Source: Oscillospiraceae bacterium
GTDB taxonomy: Bacteria; Bacillota; Clostridia; Oscillospirales; Oscillospiraceae
Direction: 5' to 3'
DNA length: 64,000 bases
Assembly (NCBI GenBank): GCA_022846075.1
Contig: AP025582.1
Coordinates: 992,001 to 1,056,000 of the forward strand
The position numbers and the translations under genes were made by a program. This document shows, piece after piece, positions 1 to 7,886 of the stretch (positions are counted from its first letter, which is position 1; the number at the start of each line of letters is the position of its first letter). The notes below the pieces were generated by a model. That model was not told the origin of the DNA, made no database searches, and saw only the letters and a list, made by a program, of their open reading frames with translations.

Positions 1-463
1 TGGGGGCCTGGGTGTAGTCGGCGTTAAAGACATAACTGGCAAAGTATTCCGCGATGGTGGCCACCAGGGGGCTGCCCCTGCCGTCCACCACGCCCCAGGT
101 GTAGGAGCGGCTGTCCCCTCCGGCGGCGGCCAGCCGTTCCGGGGAGAGCACCAGGTCGCTCTCGGTGTCCACGGTGGAATAGGGGGTGAAGCGGACCCCC
201 AGCTCCGGATGGGCCAGCTGGGCCAGAGCGGCGTAATCGGATTGCTTCAGGGCGTCCAGGACGGCCTGGCCCTGTTCCAGCAGAGGGCCGTTATCCCTGG
301 TGTCCAGGGGGGCGGCTCCGGCGGGCAGCGGGGTGGGGGCGATGTTGAGCACGGCGGCCGCCGTCTGGAGGGGCAGGGCGGCGGGGAGAGCCTGGCCCAC
401 GCCCAGGCCCAGGGCAGCGCCCAGGACCAGGGAGAGCAGACAAAGGGGCACAGTCTTTTTCAT
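1..463 (-). CDS. Exported protein of unknown function (3' end cut by window edge)
   Basis: The reading frame starts at an ATG at 463 behind a good ribosome site (AAGGAAG) and runs open off the left edge; about 154 codons are present. The N-terminus is a typical Sec signal: MKK, a leucine/alanine-rich core, then AxA-like residues near 25-35. The mature part ([14 protein letters not shown], then [13 protein letters not shown]) looks like a small extracellular domain; I cannot name the family. It is transcribed away from udp. Its promoter carries an A/C-rich element also found before the deacetylase-like lipoprotein at 46366-47598, so the two may share control (inference). Confidence 0.75.
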   Translation of the reverse strand, partial: MKKTVPLCLLSLVLGAALGLGVGQALPAALPLQTAAAVLNIAPTPLPAGAAPLDTRDNGPLLEQGQAVLDALKQSDYAALAQLAHPELGVRFTPYSTVDTESDLVLSPERLAAAGGDSRSYTWGVVDGRGSPLVATIAEYFASYVFNADYTQAP

Positions 464-491
464 AGGATCTTCCTTCCTTTGGGCAGTATAC

Positions 492-535
492 ATTTTAGCC
501 GATGGGAGAGGAAAAAACAACAACAAAAGGTTACA
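492..535 (-). promoter_or_regulatory. Promoter of the exported-protein gene with shared AACAACAAC element
   Basis: On the minus strand a -35 (TTGTTT, 515-520) and a -10 (TAAAAT, 492-497) lie 17 bp apart. The -35 sits inside an element that reads AAAACAACAACAAAA on the plus strand, then GG and TTACA (514-535). The same element overlaps the -35 at 47655-47677. Confidence 0.5.
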
Positions 536-561
536 GACCGCACCCGTCCTTTGTAGGAAAC

Positions 562-590
562 TTGCAAAGGGGAGGAAAAAGGAGTATAAT
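562..590 (+). promoter_or_regulatory. Sigma-A-type promoter of udp
   Basis: TTGCAA (562-567), a 17-bp spacer and a perfect TATAAT (585-590), about 40 bp upstream of the udp start. Confidence 0.65.
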
Positions 591-629
591 CATTTTACAG
601 TTCTCCAAAAAATAAATGAGGTGACACAA

Positions 630-1394
630 ATGCAGGAACACGAGCTGCAGTTCCATATTCAGTGTAAAAAGGGCGACGTGGGCCGCTATTGCTTCCTCCC
701 CGGCGACCCCGGCCGGTGCGAGAAGATCGCCGCCTATTTTGACGATCCCCATCTGGTCCACTCCAACCGGGAATACACCATCTACACCGGCACCCTCCTG
801 GGGTCGAAGGTTTCGGTCTGCTCCACCGGCATCGGCGGGCCCTCCGCCGTCATCGCCATGGAGGAGCTCCACAATATCGGGGCGGACACCTTTATCCGGG
901 TGGGCACCTGCGGGGGCATCAACCTGAAGGTCCAGGCCGACGACGTGGTCATCGCCACCGGCGCCGTCCGGCATGAGGGGGCCTCCCGGGAGTACGCCCC
1001 CATCGAGTTCCCGGCGGTGTCCGACTACCAGGTGCAGTCCGCCCTGGTCCAGGCGGCCAAGAACCTGGGCAAGCCTTGGCACGCCGGGGTGGTCCAGTGC
1101 AAGGACTCCTTCTACGGCCAGCACGACCCCAAGCGGATGCCGGTCAGCTACGAACTGCTGGCCAAGTGGGAGGCGTGGAAGCGCCTGGGGGTCCTGGCCT
1201 CCGAGATGGAGTCCGCCGCCCTCTTCTGCTGCGCCGCCGCCCTGGACGTGCGCTGCGGCTCCTGCTTCCACGTGATCTGGAACCAGGAGCGGGAGGCCGC
1301 CGGCCTGGACCAGAAGGAGAGCCACGACCTTGCCGCCGCCATCGAGGTGGGCATCGAGGCCGTCAAGCTCCTCATCCAGCAGGACAAAGCCTAA
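630..1394 (+). CDS. udp: Uridine phosphorylase
   Basis: Cytosolic nucleoside phosphorylase of the PNP/UDP family, which splits uridine with phosphate into uracil and ribose-1-phosphate for pyrimidine salvage. The 254-residue length matches E. coli Udp (253). Visible family signatures are the phosphate-loop [11 protein letters not shown] near residue 28, [10 protein letters not shown] near 65, RVGTCGG near 90, EFPAVSDY near 128 and the sugar-contacting SEMESAALF near 190. The frame stays open far upstream, but the ATG at 630 is chosen because GAGGTGA precedes it at good spacing and homology starts there. It is monocistronic, with its own promoter; the cytidine deaminase at 45950 serves the same salvage route. 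Confidence 0.93.
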   Translation: MQEHELQFHIQCKKGDVGRYCFLPGDPGRCEKIAAYFDDPHLVHSNREYTIYTGTLLGSKVSVCSTGIGGPSAVIAMEELHNIGADTFIRVGTCGGINLKVQADDVVIATGAVRHEGASREYAPIEFPAVSDYQVQSALVQAAKNLGKPWHAGVVQCKDSFYGQHDPKRMPVSYELLAKWEAWKRLGVLASEMESAALFCCAAALDVRCGSCFHVIWNQEREAAGLDQKESHDLAAAIEVGIEAVKLLIQQDKA

Positions 1395-1446
1395 ACAGCC
1401 GGAAAGGCCCCCCGCCCGTAACGTCTATGTCCCCGTTGGCACCCCT

Positions 1447-1506
1447 TAAAAGCCTTCCCCTGGGGGAAGGTGCCCCAGCGCGCACGCTGGGGCGGATGAG
1501 GGGAAC
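1447..1506 (+). repeat. Dispersed double-hairpin intergenic repeat, copy A
   Basis: Fixed flanks surround a variable hairpin. First comes the stem CCTTCCCC-TG-GGGGAAGG (1453-1470), then a hairpin GCCCCAGCG/CGCTGGGGC with a 4-nt loop, then the conserved tail GGATGAGGGGAA. Two more copies lie at 6967 and 32034. Confidence 0.75.
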
Positions 1507-1559
1507 CTACCGCCAAGGACAGCCTCCCTTTATCACCATCCCACCAGTGAACGCCCCAA

Positions 1560-1604
1560 AAGAGAACCCCCGTCGGCCCTTTCGGACCGCCGGGGGTTTT
1601 GCAT
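1560..1604 (-). terminator. Rho-independent terminator of the SDR gene
   Basis: Read on the minus strand, an AACCCCCG / CGGGGGTT stem with an inner hairpin is followed by a T-containing tail, right after the SDR stop codon. Confidence 0.7.
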
Positions 1605-1627
1605 TGATGCAGATGTACAGGGCAGGC

Positions 1628-2455
1628 TCAATACGCCGTCCAGCCGGCGTCGGTGGCGAAGGGCACACCGGTGACATACCCCGCGTCCTCGGAGGCCAGG
1701 AAGAGGATGGCCGCGGCCTGCTCTTCCGGGGTGGAGTTGCGCTTGAGGAGGGCCTGGGTCTTGCCGCCGATCATGGTGTCGGCCTTGGCCTCCTCCAGGG
1801 TCTTGCCCGCGGCCATGGCCGCCTGGATCTTCTCCTTTACCGCCACGGCGGAGGCGTCGGTCATGGGGGTGGTGGTGTTGGCGGGGTTGACGGAGTTGAC
1901 CCGGATGCCGAAGGGGGCCAGGTCGTTGGCCATGGCCTTGGTCAGGCCGTTGACGGCGTGCTTGGAGGCCACATAGGCGGTGGCCCGGTAGAAACCGGTG
2001 AGGCCGGTGACCGAACCCACGTTGACGATGGAGCCGCCCTGCCCCCGGGCAATCATCCGCTTGGCCTCCTCCCGGCAGCAGAAGAAGATGCCGTCCAGAT
2101 TGGTGGAGATGACCCGGTGCCACTCCTCGGTGGGCATCTCGTCGATGCGCTCGCCGTTGCCTACCACGCCGGCGTTGTTGATGGCGATGTCCAGGTCGCC
2201 CACCTTGGCGTCGATGGCGGCGAAGAGGGCCTTGATGTCCTCCTCTTTCGTCACGTCGGCGGCCAGGAAGATGGCCCTGCCGCCCCCCTTGACGATCTCT
2301 TCCACTACGGCGCCGCCCCGCTCGGCGTTCCGGCCGGCCACGATGACATAGGCCCCCTCGGCCCCCGCCCGCAGGCAGACGGCCTTGCCGATCCCGGAGG
2401 TGCCGCCGGTCACCAGCATGGTCTTGCCCTCAAATCTTCCGGCAAATGTCTTCAT
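1628..2455 (-). CDS. Short-chain dehydrogenase/reductase
   Basis: Classical SDR of 275 residues with a Rossmann fold. The cofactor motif TGGTSGIG is at 16-23, GRN after beta-2 near 41-43 (an arginine there favours NADP), NNAG at 93-96, the catalytic serine in NVGSVTG (S148) and YVASK (Y161, K165). The start at 2455 (MKTFAGRFEGKT) follows AAAGGAAG and fits the family N-terminus; a longer in-frame extension lacks a ribosome site. An unusual insertion of about 40 residues after PANTTTPM (KEKIQAAMAAGKTLEEAKADTM) sits in the substrate loop. The substrate cannot be told from sequence. It is separated from ldh by about 125 bp and has its own terminator. Confidence 0.88.
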   Translation of the reverse strand: MKTFAGRFEGKTMLVTGGTSGIGKAVCLRAGAEGAYVIVAGRNAERGGAVVEEIVKGGGRAIFLAADVTKEEDIKALFAAIDAKVGDLDIAINNAGVVGNGERIDEMPTEEWHRVISTNLDGIFFCCREEAKRMIARGQGGSIVNVGSVTGLTGFYRATAYVASKHAVNGLTKAMANDLAPFGIRVNSVNPANTTTPMTDASAVAVKEKIQAAMAAGKTLEEAKADTMIGGKTQALLKRNSTPEEQAAAILFLASEDAGYVTGVPFATDAGWTAY

Positions 2456-2579
2456 ATGTACGCTTCCTTTCCCTGTTTTGATTTTGTGCCCTTCTATCCC
2501 GGCACAGCGCAAACTATGATGGAAAGTCTACGCTGTACCGGAGGCTTTGTCAATAAAAGTGTGAAATTTTTAACACAAT

Positions 2580-3524
2580 TTACAGCTGGAGGGTCCGGGC
2601 CACCTCTTGCAGGGTGGCGGCGGAGCGGCGGAACTCCGCGCGCTCCTCGTCGTTCATTTCGATCTCCAGCACCTTCTCCGCGCCCCGGCGGCCCACCACC
2701 GTGGGCACGCTCATGCACAGGTCGCCCACCCCATAGAGCCCGTGGAGATTGGTGGATACGGGCAGCACCGAGTGTTCGTCCCGGACGATGCACTGGGCGA
2801 TGCGGGCCACCGCGGCGGCGATGCCGTAGTAGGTGGCGCCCTTTTTCTCGATGATCTCGTAGGCGGAATCCCGCACGTCGGTGTAGATGCGCTCCATGTT
2901 CTCCCGGTGCCGGGTGTGGCCGCACAGCTCACAGAAGTGGTCCAGATCCACCCCCGACACGTTGGCCCCGCTCCACACGGCCAGCTCGCTGTCCCCGTGC
3001 TCGCCGATGATGAAGGCGTGGACGCTCCGGCTGTCCACCCCCAGGTGTTCCCCCACCAGATACTTCAGCCGGGCGGTGTCCAGCACGGTGCCGGAGCCCA
3101 ATACCTGCCGGGAAGGCAGGCCGGAGAGCTTTTGGGCGGCGTAGGTGAGGATGTCCACCGGGTTGGAGACCACCAGCAAAACGGCCTCCTTGTTATACTT
3201 GACGATCTCCGGGATGATGGAGCGGAAAATGCCCACGTTTTTGTGGACCAGGTCCAGCCGGGTCTCGTCGGGCTTCTGGGCGGCCCCGGCGGTGATCACG
3301 ATGAGGGCGCACTCCCTGAGGTCGGAGTAGTCTCCCGCGTAAATCTTCATGGGCCGGGCGAAGGGGAGGCCGTGGGACAGGTCCATGGCCTCCCCCTGGG
3401 CCTTGTCCTGGTTGACGTCGATGAGGACCAATTCGGAAAAAACGCCGGTGTGCATCATGGCGAAGGCGGTGGAGGAGCCCACGAACCCGCAGCCGATGAC
3501 GGCGGCCTTTTGAATGTTGACCAT
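2580..3524 (-). CDS. ldh: L-lactate dehydrogenase
   Basis: NAD-dependent L-2-hydroxyacid dehydrogenase that reduces pyruvate to L-lactate and recycles NADH during fermentation; cytosolic tetramer in this family. The 314-residue length is typical. Motifs are the nucleotide-binding GCGFVGSS near 11-18, the specificity loop AQKPDETRLDLV, where Gln rather than Arg marks lactate rather than malate dehydrogenase, SNPVDILTY, DTARLKYL with the substrate-binding Arg, and the catalytic His in IGEHGDS. The start has AAAGGAG upstream. A 2-hydroxyisocaproate dehydrogenase role cannot be fully excluded. Confidence 0.9.
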   Translation of the reverse strand: MVNIQKAAVIGCGFVGSSTAFAMMHTGVFSELVLIDVNQDKAQGEAMDLSHGLPFARPMKIYAGDYSDLRECALIVITAGAAQKPDETRLDLVHKNVGIFRSIIPEIVKYNKEAVLLVVSNPVDILTYAAQKLSGLPSRQVLGSGTVLDTARLKYLVGEHLGVDSRSVHAFIIGEHGDSELAVWSGANVSGVDLDHFCELCGHTRHRENMERIYTDVRDSAYEIIEKKGATYYGIAAAVARIAQCIVRDEHSVLPVSTNLHGLYGVGDLCMSVPTVVGRRGAEKVLEIEMNDEERAEFRRSAATLQEVARTLQL

Positions 3525-3673
3525 AGGATGAAACTCCTTTCAAAGACAGTGTTTTCAGTATGTCCGGCGGAAGATGCCGCCATTCATCCCTTAAATCATA
3601 GCACAATACTATGAATCTGAAAAGGAAAATTTTTCACAGAACAAAAAGCGGCTAAAAATAGTTTGGTCCCCTC

Positions 3674-3730
3674 TTGACAACAGGGAGGAGGAAGTGTATG
3701 ATACAACATATGAACAATAGCTCATATGTT
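3674..3730 (+). promoter_or_regulatory. Promoter and ArsR/CadC-type operator of the metal efflux operon
   Basis: A near-consensus promoter, TTGACA (3674-3679), 17 bp, TATGAT (3697-3702), is followed directly by a perfect 9-bp inverted repeat AACATATGA / TCATATGTT (3705-3713 and 3722-3730) with an 8-bp centre. The layout, a dyad over the transcription start and just upstream of an ArsR gene, is that of metal-relieved autorepression known for CadC/CzrA/SmtB. Confidence 0.8.
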
Positions 3731-3749
3731 CAGAAAAGGAGGAGATACC

Positions 3750-4118
3750 ATGACGGAAGACGAGCTGATGGAGCCGGAGCGCTGTGAGTACATCCACGTC
3801 CATGAGGAGATCGTGGCCCAGGTGAACGAGAACATGCCCGACGAGGAGACCCTGTACGACCTGGCCGACCTGTTCCGCATCTTTGCCGACTCCACCCGCA
3901 TCAAGATCCTGTATGTCCTGTTTGAATCGGAGATGTGCGTGTGTGATATCGCCCAGCTTTTGGGCATGACCCAGTCCGCCATTTCCCACCAGCTCCGCTC
4001 CCTGAAGCAGTCCAAGCTGGTGAAGGGCCGCCGGGATGGAAAGACCGTTTTCTATTCCCTGGCGGACAGCCATGTGCGTACGATCCTGGACCAGGGCATG
4101 GAGCATGTGAGCGAGTAA
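3750..4118 (+). CDS. ArsR/SmtB-family metal-sensing repressor (CadC-like)
   Basis: Winged-helix repressor of 122 residues, expected to leave DNA when it binds Zn, Cd or Pb. After an acidic, His/Cys-containing arm (ERCEYIHVHEE) comes the dimer core LADLFRIFADSTRIKILYVL, then the helix-turn-helix ESEMCVCDIAQLLGMTQSAISHQLRSLKQSKLV, a wing KGRRDGKTVFYSL, and a last helix with a DSHVRTILDQGMEH pattern that matches the alpha-5 site (D, H, H). ELCVCD-type cysteines near the HTH are typical of CadC. The start at 3750 follows AAAGGAGGAG; the earlier ATG at 3726 lies in the operator. It heads the operon with the HMA protein, methyltransferase and P-type ATPase. Confidence 0.88.
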   Translation: MTEDELMEPERCEYIHVHEEIVAQVNENMPDEETLYDLADLFRIFADSTRIKILYVLFESEMCVCDIAQLLGMTQSAISHQLRSLKQSKLVKGRRDGKTVFYSLADSHVRTILDQGMEHVSE

Positions 4119-4157
4119 ACGGGGACACCCTATATTGAATCGTTGGAGGGAACTACT

Positions 4158-4376
4158 ATGAAAAAACGTTACAAACTGACCGATCTGGACTGTGCCAACT
4201 GTGCCGCCAAGATGGAGGACGCCATCAACAAGATCGACGGCGTGACCGCCGCCACCGTCAGCTTCATCCAGCAGAAGCTTACCATTGAGGCCGACGACGC
4301 CCGGTTCGACGCCATCATGGCGGAGGTGGTGAAGGCCTGTAAGCGGGTGGAGCCGGACTGCGTCATCGAAATGTGA
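4158..4376 (+). CDS. Free-standing heavy-metal-associated (HMA) domain protein
   Basis: A 72-residue ferredoxin-like HMA domain with the metal motif DCANCAAKME (Cys-x-x-Cys), preceded by LTDLD and followed by INKIDGVTAATVSFIQQKLTIE. Such domains pass soft metals to P-type ATPases. The ATPase encoded downstream has no N-terminal HMA domain of its own, so this gene most likely supplies it in trans (inference). DxxCxxC with an Asp before the first Cys is usual in Zn/Cd rather than Cu transporters. GGAGGG precedes the ATG; the stop overlaps the next start by one base. Confidence 0.88.
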   Translation: MKKRYKLTDLDCANCAAKMEDAINKIDGVTAATVSFIQQKLTIEADDARFDAIMAEVVKACKRVEPDCVIEM

Positions 4377-4996
4377 TGGCCATGTTCTGGGACCGGATCG
4401 CGGGACTCTATGATCTGGCGGGGCGATGCAACCGGAGGGCCAACGCGGAGGCGGTCCGGCGGGTGGCGGCGGAGATATCCCCCGGCGCCCGGGTGCTGGA
4501 CTGCGCCGCCGGCACGGGGAAATTTTCCCTGGCGGCGGCGGAGCGGGCGGGGAAGGTGCTGTGCACCGACCTGTCCGAGGCTATGCTGGACCGGGCCTTC
4601 CTCAAAGCCAAACGCCTTGGCCGGACCAACCTGGCTTTTGAGGTCCGGGACCTGCTGTGCCTGCCGGACCGGGACGGCGCCTTCGATGCCGTGATTGCCG
4701 CCAACGTCCTCCACTTGCTGTCCCGGCCGGAGCAGGCGGTGGCGGAGCTGTGGCGGGTGGTGCGCCCCGGGGGGAAGCTGATCCTGCCCACCTACCTGCA
4801 GGGGGAGGCGGGGCCGGGGGTTCGGTTCCTGATCCGGCTCTACCGGCTGGCGGGGTTTTCTCCCAAGGTCCAATTTACGCTGGGCGGTTATGAGACATTT
4901 CTCCGCCGCTGCGGGCTGCCGGAAGCCGCCCCCACCCGAATCGAGGGGTGGCTTCCGGTGGGACTGGCGGTCCTGACCAAGCCCGCTACTATATAG
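4376..4996 (+). CDS. Class I SAM-dependent methyltransferase in metal efflux operon
   Basis: UbiE-like methyltransferase of about 206 residues. Motif I is VLDCAAGTGKFSLAAAE near 40-57, then CTDLSEAMLDRA, DLLCLP and AFDAVIAANVLHLL, then VVRPGGKLILPT. There is no cluster of cysteines as in arsenite methyltransferase ArsM, so arsenic methylation is not supported. The start overlaps the HMA stop (TGATG) and 13 bases separate it from the ATPase, so it is clearly an operon member. The substrate is unknown; a role in metal tolerance is suggested only by position. GTG at 4373 or ATG at 4382 are other possible starts. Confidence 0.8.
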   Translation: MAMFWDRIAGLYDLAGRCNRRANAEAVRRVAAEISPGARVLDCAAGTGKFSLAAAERAGKVLCTDLSEAMLDRAFLKAKRLGRTNLAFEVRDLLCLPDRDGAFDAVIAANVLHLLSRPEQAVAELWRVVRPGGKLILPTYLQGEAGPGVRFLIRLYRLAGFSPKVQFTLGGYETFLRRCGLPEAAPTRIEGWLPVGLAVLTKPATI

Positions 4997-5009
4997 AGGA
5001 GGGATACCC

Positions 5010-6893
5010 ATGACCCCAAAACAAAAAAAGATGCTGGCCAGGATCGTCTCCGCCGCCGTGCTCTTCGTGGCGGCGGAGCTGGTGACCCGGGCGGCGGCGC
5101 TCCCCGGCTGGGGAAGGCTTCTGATCTTTCTGATCCCCTATTTCGTCATCGGCTGGGATATCCTCTGGCGGGCGGCGCGCAACATCGCCCACGGCCAGGT
5201 TTTTGACGAGAATTTCCTCATGGCCCTGGCCACCGTGGGCGCCCTGGCCATCGGGGAGTACCCGGAGAGCGTGTTCGTCATGCTCTTTTACCAGGTGGGC
5301 GAGTTCTTCCAGGGCTGGGCGGTGGGCCGCTCCCGCCAGTCCATCGCCGCCCTCATGGACATCCGCCCGGACTACGCCAACGTGGAGCGGGAGGGCAGGG
5401 AGGAGAAGGTGGACCCCGAGGACGTGGCGGTGGGGGAGACCATCCTCATCAAGCCCGGCGAGCGGGTGCCCCTGGACGGCGTGATCCTGGAGGGGACCTC
5501 CGCCCTCAACACCGCCGCCCTCACCGGCGAATCCCTGCCCCGTGACGTCCAGCCGGGGGACGATGTGATCTCCGGCTGCGTCAATCTCACCGGCCTGCTG
5601 CGGGTGCGCACCACCAAGGAGTTCGGGGACTCCACCGTCTCCAAGATCCTGGATCTGGTGGAGAACTCCAGCAGCAAGAAGGCCAAGGCGGAGCAGTTTA
5701 TCACCCGCTTTGCCCGGTGGTATACCCCCGTGGTGGTCATTGGGGCCGTCCTGCTGGCGGTGATCCCGCCTCTGGTTACCGGCGGGGACTGGAGCAAGTG
5801 GATCGAGCAGGCCCTCATCTTCCTCGTCATCTCCTGCCCCTGCGCCCTGGTGATCTCGGTGCCCCTCACCTTCTTCGGCGGCATCGGCGGCGCCTCCAAG
5901 CAGGGGGTGCTGGTGAAGGGGAGCAACTACCTGGAGGCCCTGGCCCGGACCGATATCGTGGTCTTTGACAAGACCGGCACCCTCACCCGGGGGGTCTTCA
6001 ACGTCACCGCCATCCACCCCGACCGGTGCTCCGAGCCCCAACTGCTGGAGCTGGCCGCCCTGGCCGAGAGCTATTCCAGCCACCCCATCGCCCGCTCCCT
6101 CCGGGACGCCTACGGCATGGACATGGACGAAAGCCGGGTCACCCACGTGGCGGAGATCGCCGGCCGGGGCGTCAAAGCTGAGATCGGCCCCGCCGCCGGG
6201 GAGGGCGGAGACGTCAGGACCGTCTATGTGGGCAACGATAAGCTGATGGAGGAGATGGGGGTCTCCTGGCACCCCTGCCACCATGTGGGCACCACCGTCC
6301 ACGTGGCCGCGGAGGGGGAATACCTGGGCCATATCGTTATCTCCGACGAGGTGAAACCCGACGCTAAGGCCGCCGTCGCCGCCCTGAAGGCCGCCGGTGT
6401 CCGCAGGACGGTCATGCTCACCGGCGACGCCCAGGCCGTGGGGGAGGCGGTGGGAAAGGAACTGGGGCTGGATGAGGTCCACGCCCAGCTTCTCCCCGCC
6501 GGAAAGGTGGAGCAGGTGGAGGCCCTTCTGAGCCAGAAGGCGCCCAAGGGCACCCTGGCTTTCGTGGGGGACGGCATCAACGACGCCCCCGTCCTCTCCC
6601 GCTCCGACGTGGGTATCGCCATGGGCGCCCTGGGGAGCGACGCCGCCATCGAGGCCGCCGACGTGGTGCTGATGGACGACAAGCCCTCCAAGATTGCCGC
6701 CGCCATCTCCATCGCCCGGCGGACCCTGGTCATCGCCCGGCAGAACATCGTCTTTGCCCTGGCGGTGAAGGCCGTGTTCCTGATCATGGGGCTGTTCGGT
6801 GTGGCCAATATGTGGGAGGCCGTCTTTGCCGACGTGGGGGTGAGCGTCATCGCCATCCTCAACGCCACCCGGGCGCTGAAAACCAAAGAATAA
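5010..6893 (+). CDS. cadA: Zn/Cd/Pb-exporting P-type ATPase (CadA/ZntA type)
   Basis: P1B-type ATPase of 627 residues in the cell membrane that pumps soft divalent metals out using ATP. The first hydrophobic helices begin at residue 11. The actuator motif TGES is at 172-175, the transmembrane metal site SCPCALV at 275-281 (CPC, the Zn/Cd/Pb class), the phosphorylated Asp in DKTGTLT at D320, the SHP motif of P1B pumps near residue 357, and GDGINDAP near 520. The usual N-terminal HMA domain is missing; it is encoded separately by the gene at 4158. Operon position behind the ArsR gene predicts induction by metal. A hairpin terminator follows. Confidence 0.93.
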   Translation: MTPKQKKMLARIVSAAVLFVAAELVTRAAALPGWGRLLIFLIPYFVIGWDILWRAARNIAHGQVFDENFLMALATVGALAIGEYPESVFVMLFYQVGEFFQGWAVGRSRQSIAALMDIRPDYANVEREGREEKVDPEDVAVGETILIKPGERVPLDGVILEGTSALNTAALTGESLPRDVQPGDDVISGCVNLTGLLRVRTTKEFGDSTVSKILDLVENSSSKKAKAEQFITRFARWYTPVVVIGAVLLAVIPPLVTGGDWSKWIEQALIFLVISCPCALVISVPLTFFGGIGGASKQGVLVKGSNYLEALARTDIVVFDKTGTLTRGVFNVTAIHPDRCSEPQLLELAALAESYSSHPIARSLRDAYGMDMDESRVTHVAEIAGRGVKAEIGPAAGEGGDVRTVYVGNDKLMEEMGVSWHPCHHVGTTVHVAAEGEYLGHIVISDEVKPDAKAAVAALKAAGVRRTVMLTGDAQAVGEAVGKELGLDEVHAQLLPAGKVEQVEALLSQKAPKGTLAFVGDGINDAPVLSRSDVGIAMGALGSDAAIEAADVVLMDDKPSKIAAAISIARRTLVIARQNIVFALAVKAVFLIMGLFGVANMWEAVFADVGVSVIAILNATRALKTKE

Positions 6894-6896
6894 AGG

Positions 6897-6931
6897 AAAG
6901 GCCCCCGTCCTTCGTGGACGGGGGCCTTTTT
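6897..6931 (+). terminator. Terminator of the metal efflux operon
   Basis: AAAGGCCCCCGTCC, a short loop, GGACGGGGGCCTTTTT: a strong stem followed by a T-run immediately after the cadA stop. Confidence 0.88.
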
Positions 6932-6966
6932 GCCGTTCCAACAAGGAAACGTCTTACGATCACACC

Positions 6967-7084
6967 TTAAAGCCTTCCCCTCGGGGTTGGCTGTCCGTTA
7001 GCGGCTGTGCCGCTTACGGACAGCTCATGCCCTGTGGGTAGAAGGTGTCAGCGGCTTCGCCGCTGACGGATGAGGGGAACCTTC
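6967..7084 (+). repeat. Dispersed double-hairpin intergenic repeat, copy B (enlarged)
   Basis: It starts with the same AAAGCCTTCCCC as copy A and ends with the same CGGATGAGGGGAAC. The variable hairpin here is GTCAGCGGC/GCCGCTGAC. The first stem is interrupted by an added long hairpin, GCTGTCCGTTAGCGGC / GCCGCTTACGGACAGC. It lies between the convergent cadA and S-component genes. Confidence 0.7.
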
Positions 7085-7115
7085 CAAATCCCCCCCAGCC
7101 TTCCCCTAAAGCCCC

Positions 7116-7661
7116 TCACGCCGCCACGGCGTAGGGGCTCTCCAGCAGTCGGGCCTTCTCCAGCAGCAGCACCAGCGGGGGCAGGGCCACCAGCTGGATG
7201 ATGATGCCGGGCAGGGCGGTGACAAAGGCGGCGGAGACAAAGACGGCCATGGAATAGCTCCCGGCGGAGAACACCAGGGCGTTCATCACGCCGTAGACCA
7301 CCCGGCCGATGAGCATGGCCCCGATGAGCTGGATGTAGAGGTCGGCGGGCCGCTTCCCAGTGTGGATCACCTGGGAAAGGACGCCCGAGATGAGGCCGTA
7401 GGCTGCCAGCTCGCAGACCATGGCGGGGAGCATGGCCGCCGGGGGCATCCCGGTGACGAGGCTGGAGAGCAGGGGGGTCAAAATCCCGCAGGCCAGCCCG
7501 AAGGGCCAGCCGCAGGCCAGGCCGCACAGCAGGACGGGGAGGTGCATGGGCAGAAGGATCTGTCCCGCCCGGGGGATGGAGTGGACGGTGATGGGGAGGA
7601 TGACCCCCAGGGCCACGCAGAGGGCCGCCATGGCCAGACGGCGGGTGGAAAATTGCTTCAT
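7116..7661 (-). CDS. ECF transporter S component (vitamin-type substrate binder)
   Basis: Integral membrane protein of 181 residues with about five to six hydrophobic helices. The N-terminal TRRLAMAALCVALGVILP pattern is the usual start of energy-coupling-factor S components (compare FolT, PanT, QueT), which bind one vitamin or cofactor and dock to the shared EcfAAT module. HSIPRAGQILLPMHLPVLLCGLACG and the small-residue-rich middle fit this group. No ATPase or T component lies nearby, so it would use a module coded elsewhere. Substrate not assignable by eye. A structured leader upstream suggests ligand- or RNA-based control. Confidence 0.8.
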   Translation of the reverse strand: MKQFSTRRLAMAALCVALGVILPITVHSIPRAGQILLPMHLPVLLCGLACGWPFGLACGILTPLLSSLVTGMPPAAMLPAMVCELAAYGLISGVLSQVIHTGKRPADLYIQLIGAMLIGRVVYGVMNALVFSAGSYSMAVFVSAAFVTALPGIIIQLVALPPLVLLLEKARLLESPYAVAA

Positions 7662-7790
7662 TGAAAAACTCCTTCCGGCAAAAAACGCCGCAAAAACAGG
7701 GCCCCCTTCTGGGAGCCGCTGCCTTCGTGGCGTTTGTCGTAAAATATAGAATGCCCGCCGCCTTCATGGCGGCTTTTTATTCTTGAGAAT
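7662..7790 (-). promoter_or_regulatory. Structured 5' leader of the S-component gene (possible riboswitch or attenuator)
   Basis: Read on the minus strand, three possible helices precede the ATG: GCCGCC-ATGAA-GGCGGC, a GGCTCCC/GGGGGCC hairpin with an AGAA loop, and an AAACGCC/GGCGTTT pairing that closes around it and is followed by a T-run. The last could act as a terminator before the ribosome site GGAAGGAG. I cannot match it to a riboswitch class I know (THF, preQ1, ZTP and TPP motifs not seen). Confidence 0.4.
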
Positions 7791-7832
7791 TTTACCAAAT
7801 GGCCGGAAAAAAGTCAAGTCGGGCGGCTGTAA

Positions 7833-7861
7833 TTGCCACAGGGTTCTAAAGCTGATATAAT
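7833..7861 (+). promoter_or_regulatory. Sigma-A-type promoter of the lipoprotein gene
   Basis: TTGCCA (7833-7838), a 17-bp spacer and TATAAT (7856-7861), 25 bp before the start codon. Confidence 0.6.
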
Positions 7862-7886
7862 GCCCCTATCAAAGGGGGGATCTGGC

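Noticed and set aside
300-629. A 5' extension of udp
   Set aside because: It runs through the udp promoter and the divergent exported-protein gene; the ATG at 630 has the ribosome site and homology.
1076-2854. A 592-codon plus-strand frame crossing udp, a repeat, a terminator and the SDR gene
   Set aside because: It crosses several unrelated features and has no family match.
4376-4996. Arsenite methyltransferase (ArsM)
   Set aside because: The conserved cysteines needed for arsenic binding are not present.
4989-6944. A 651-codon open frame on the minus strand opposite cadA
   Set aside because: High-G+C third positions keep antisense frames open; the translation is Gly/His/Asp-rich with no domain, and cadA on the plus strand is complete.
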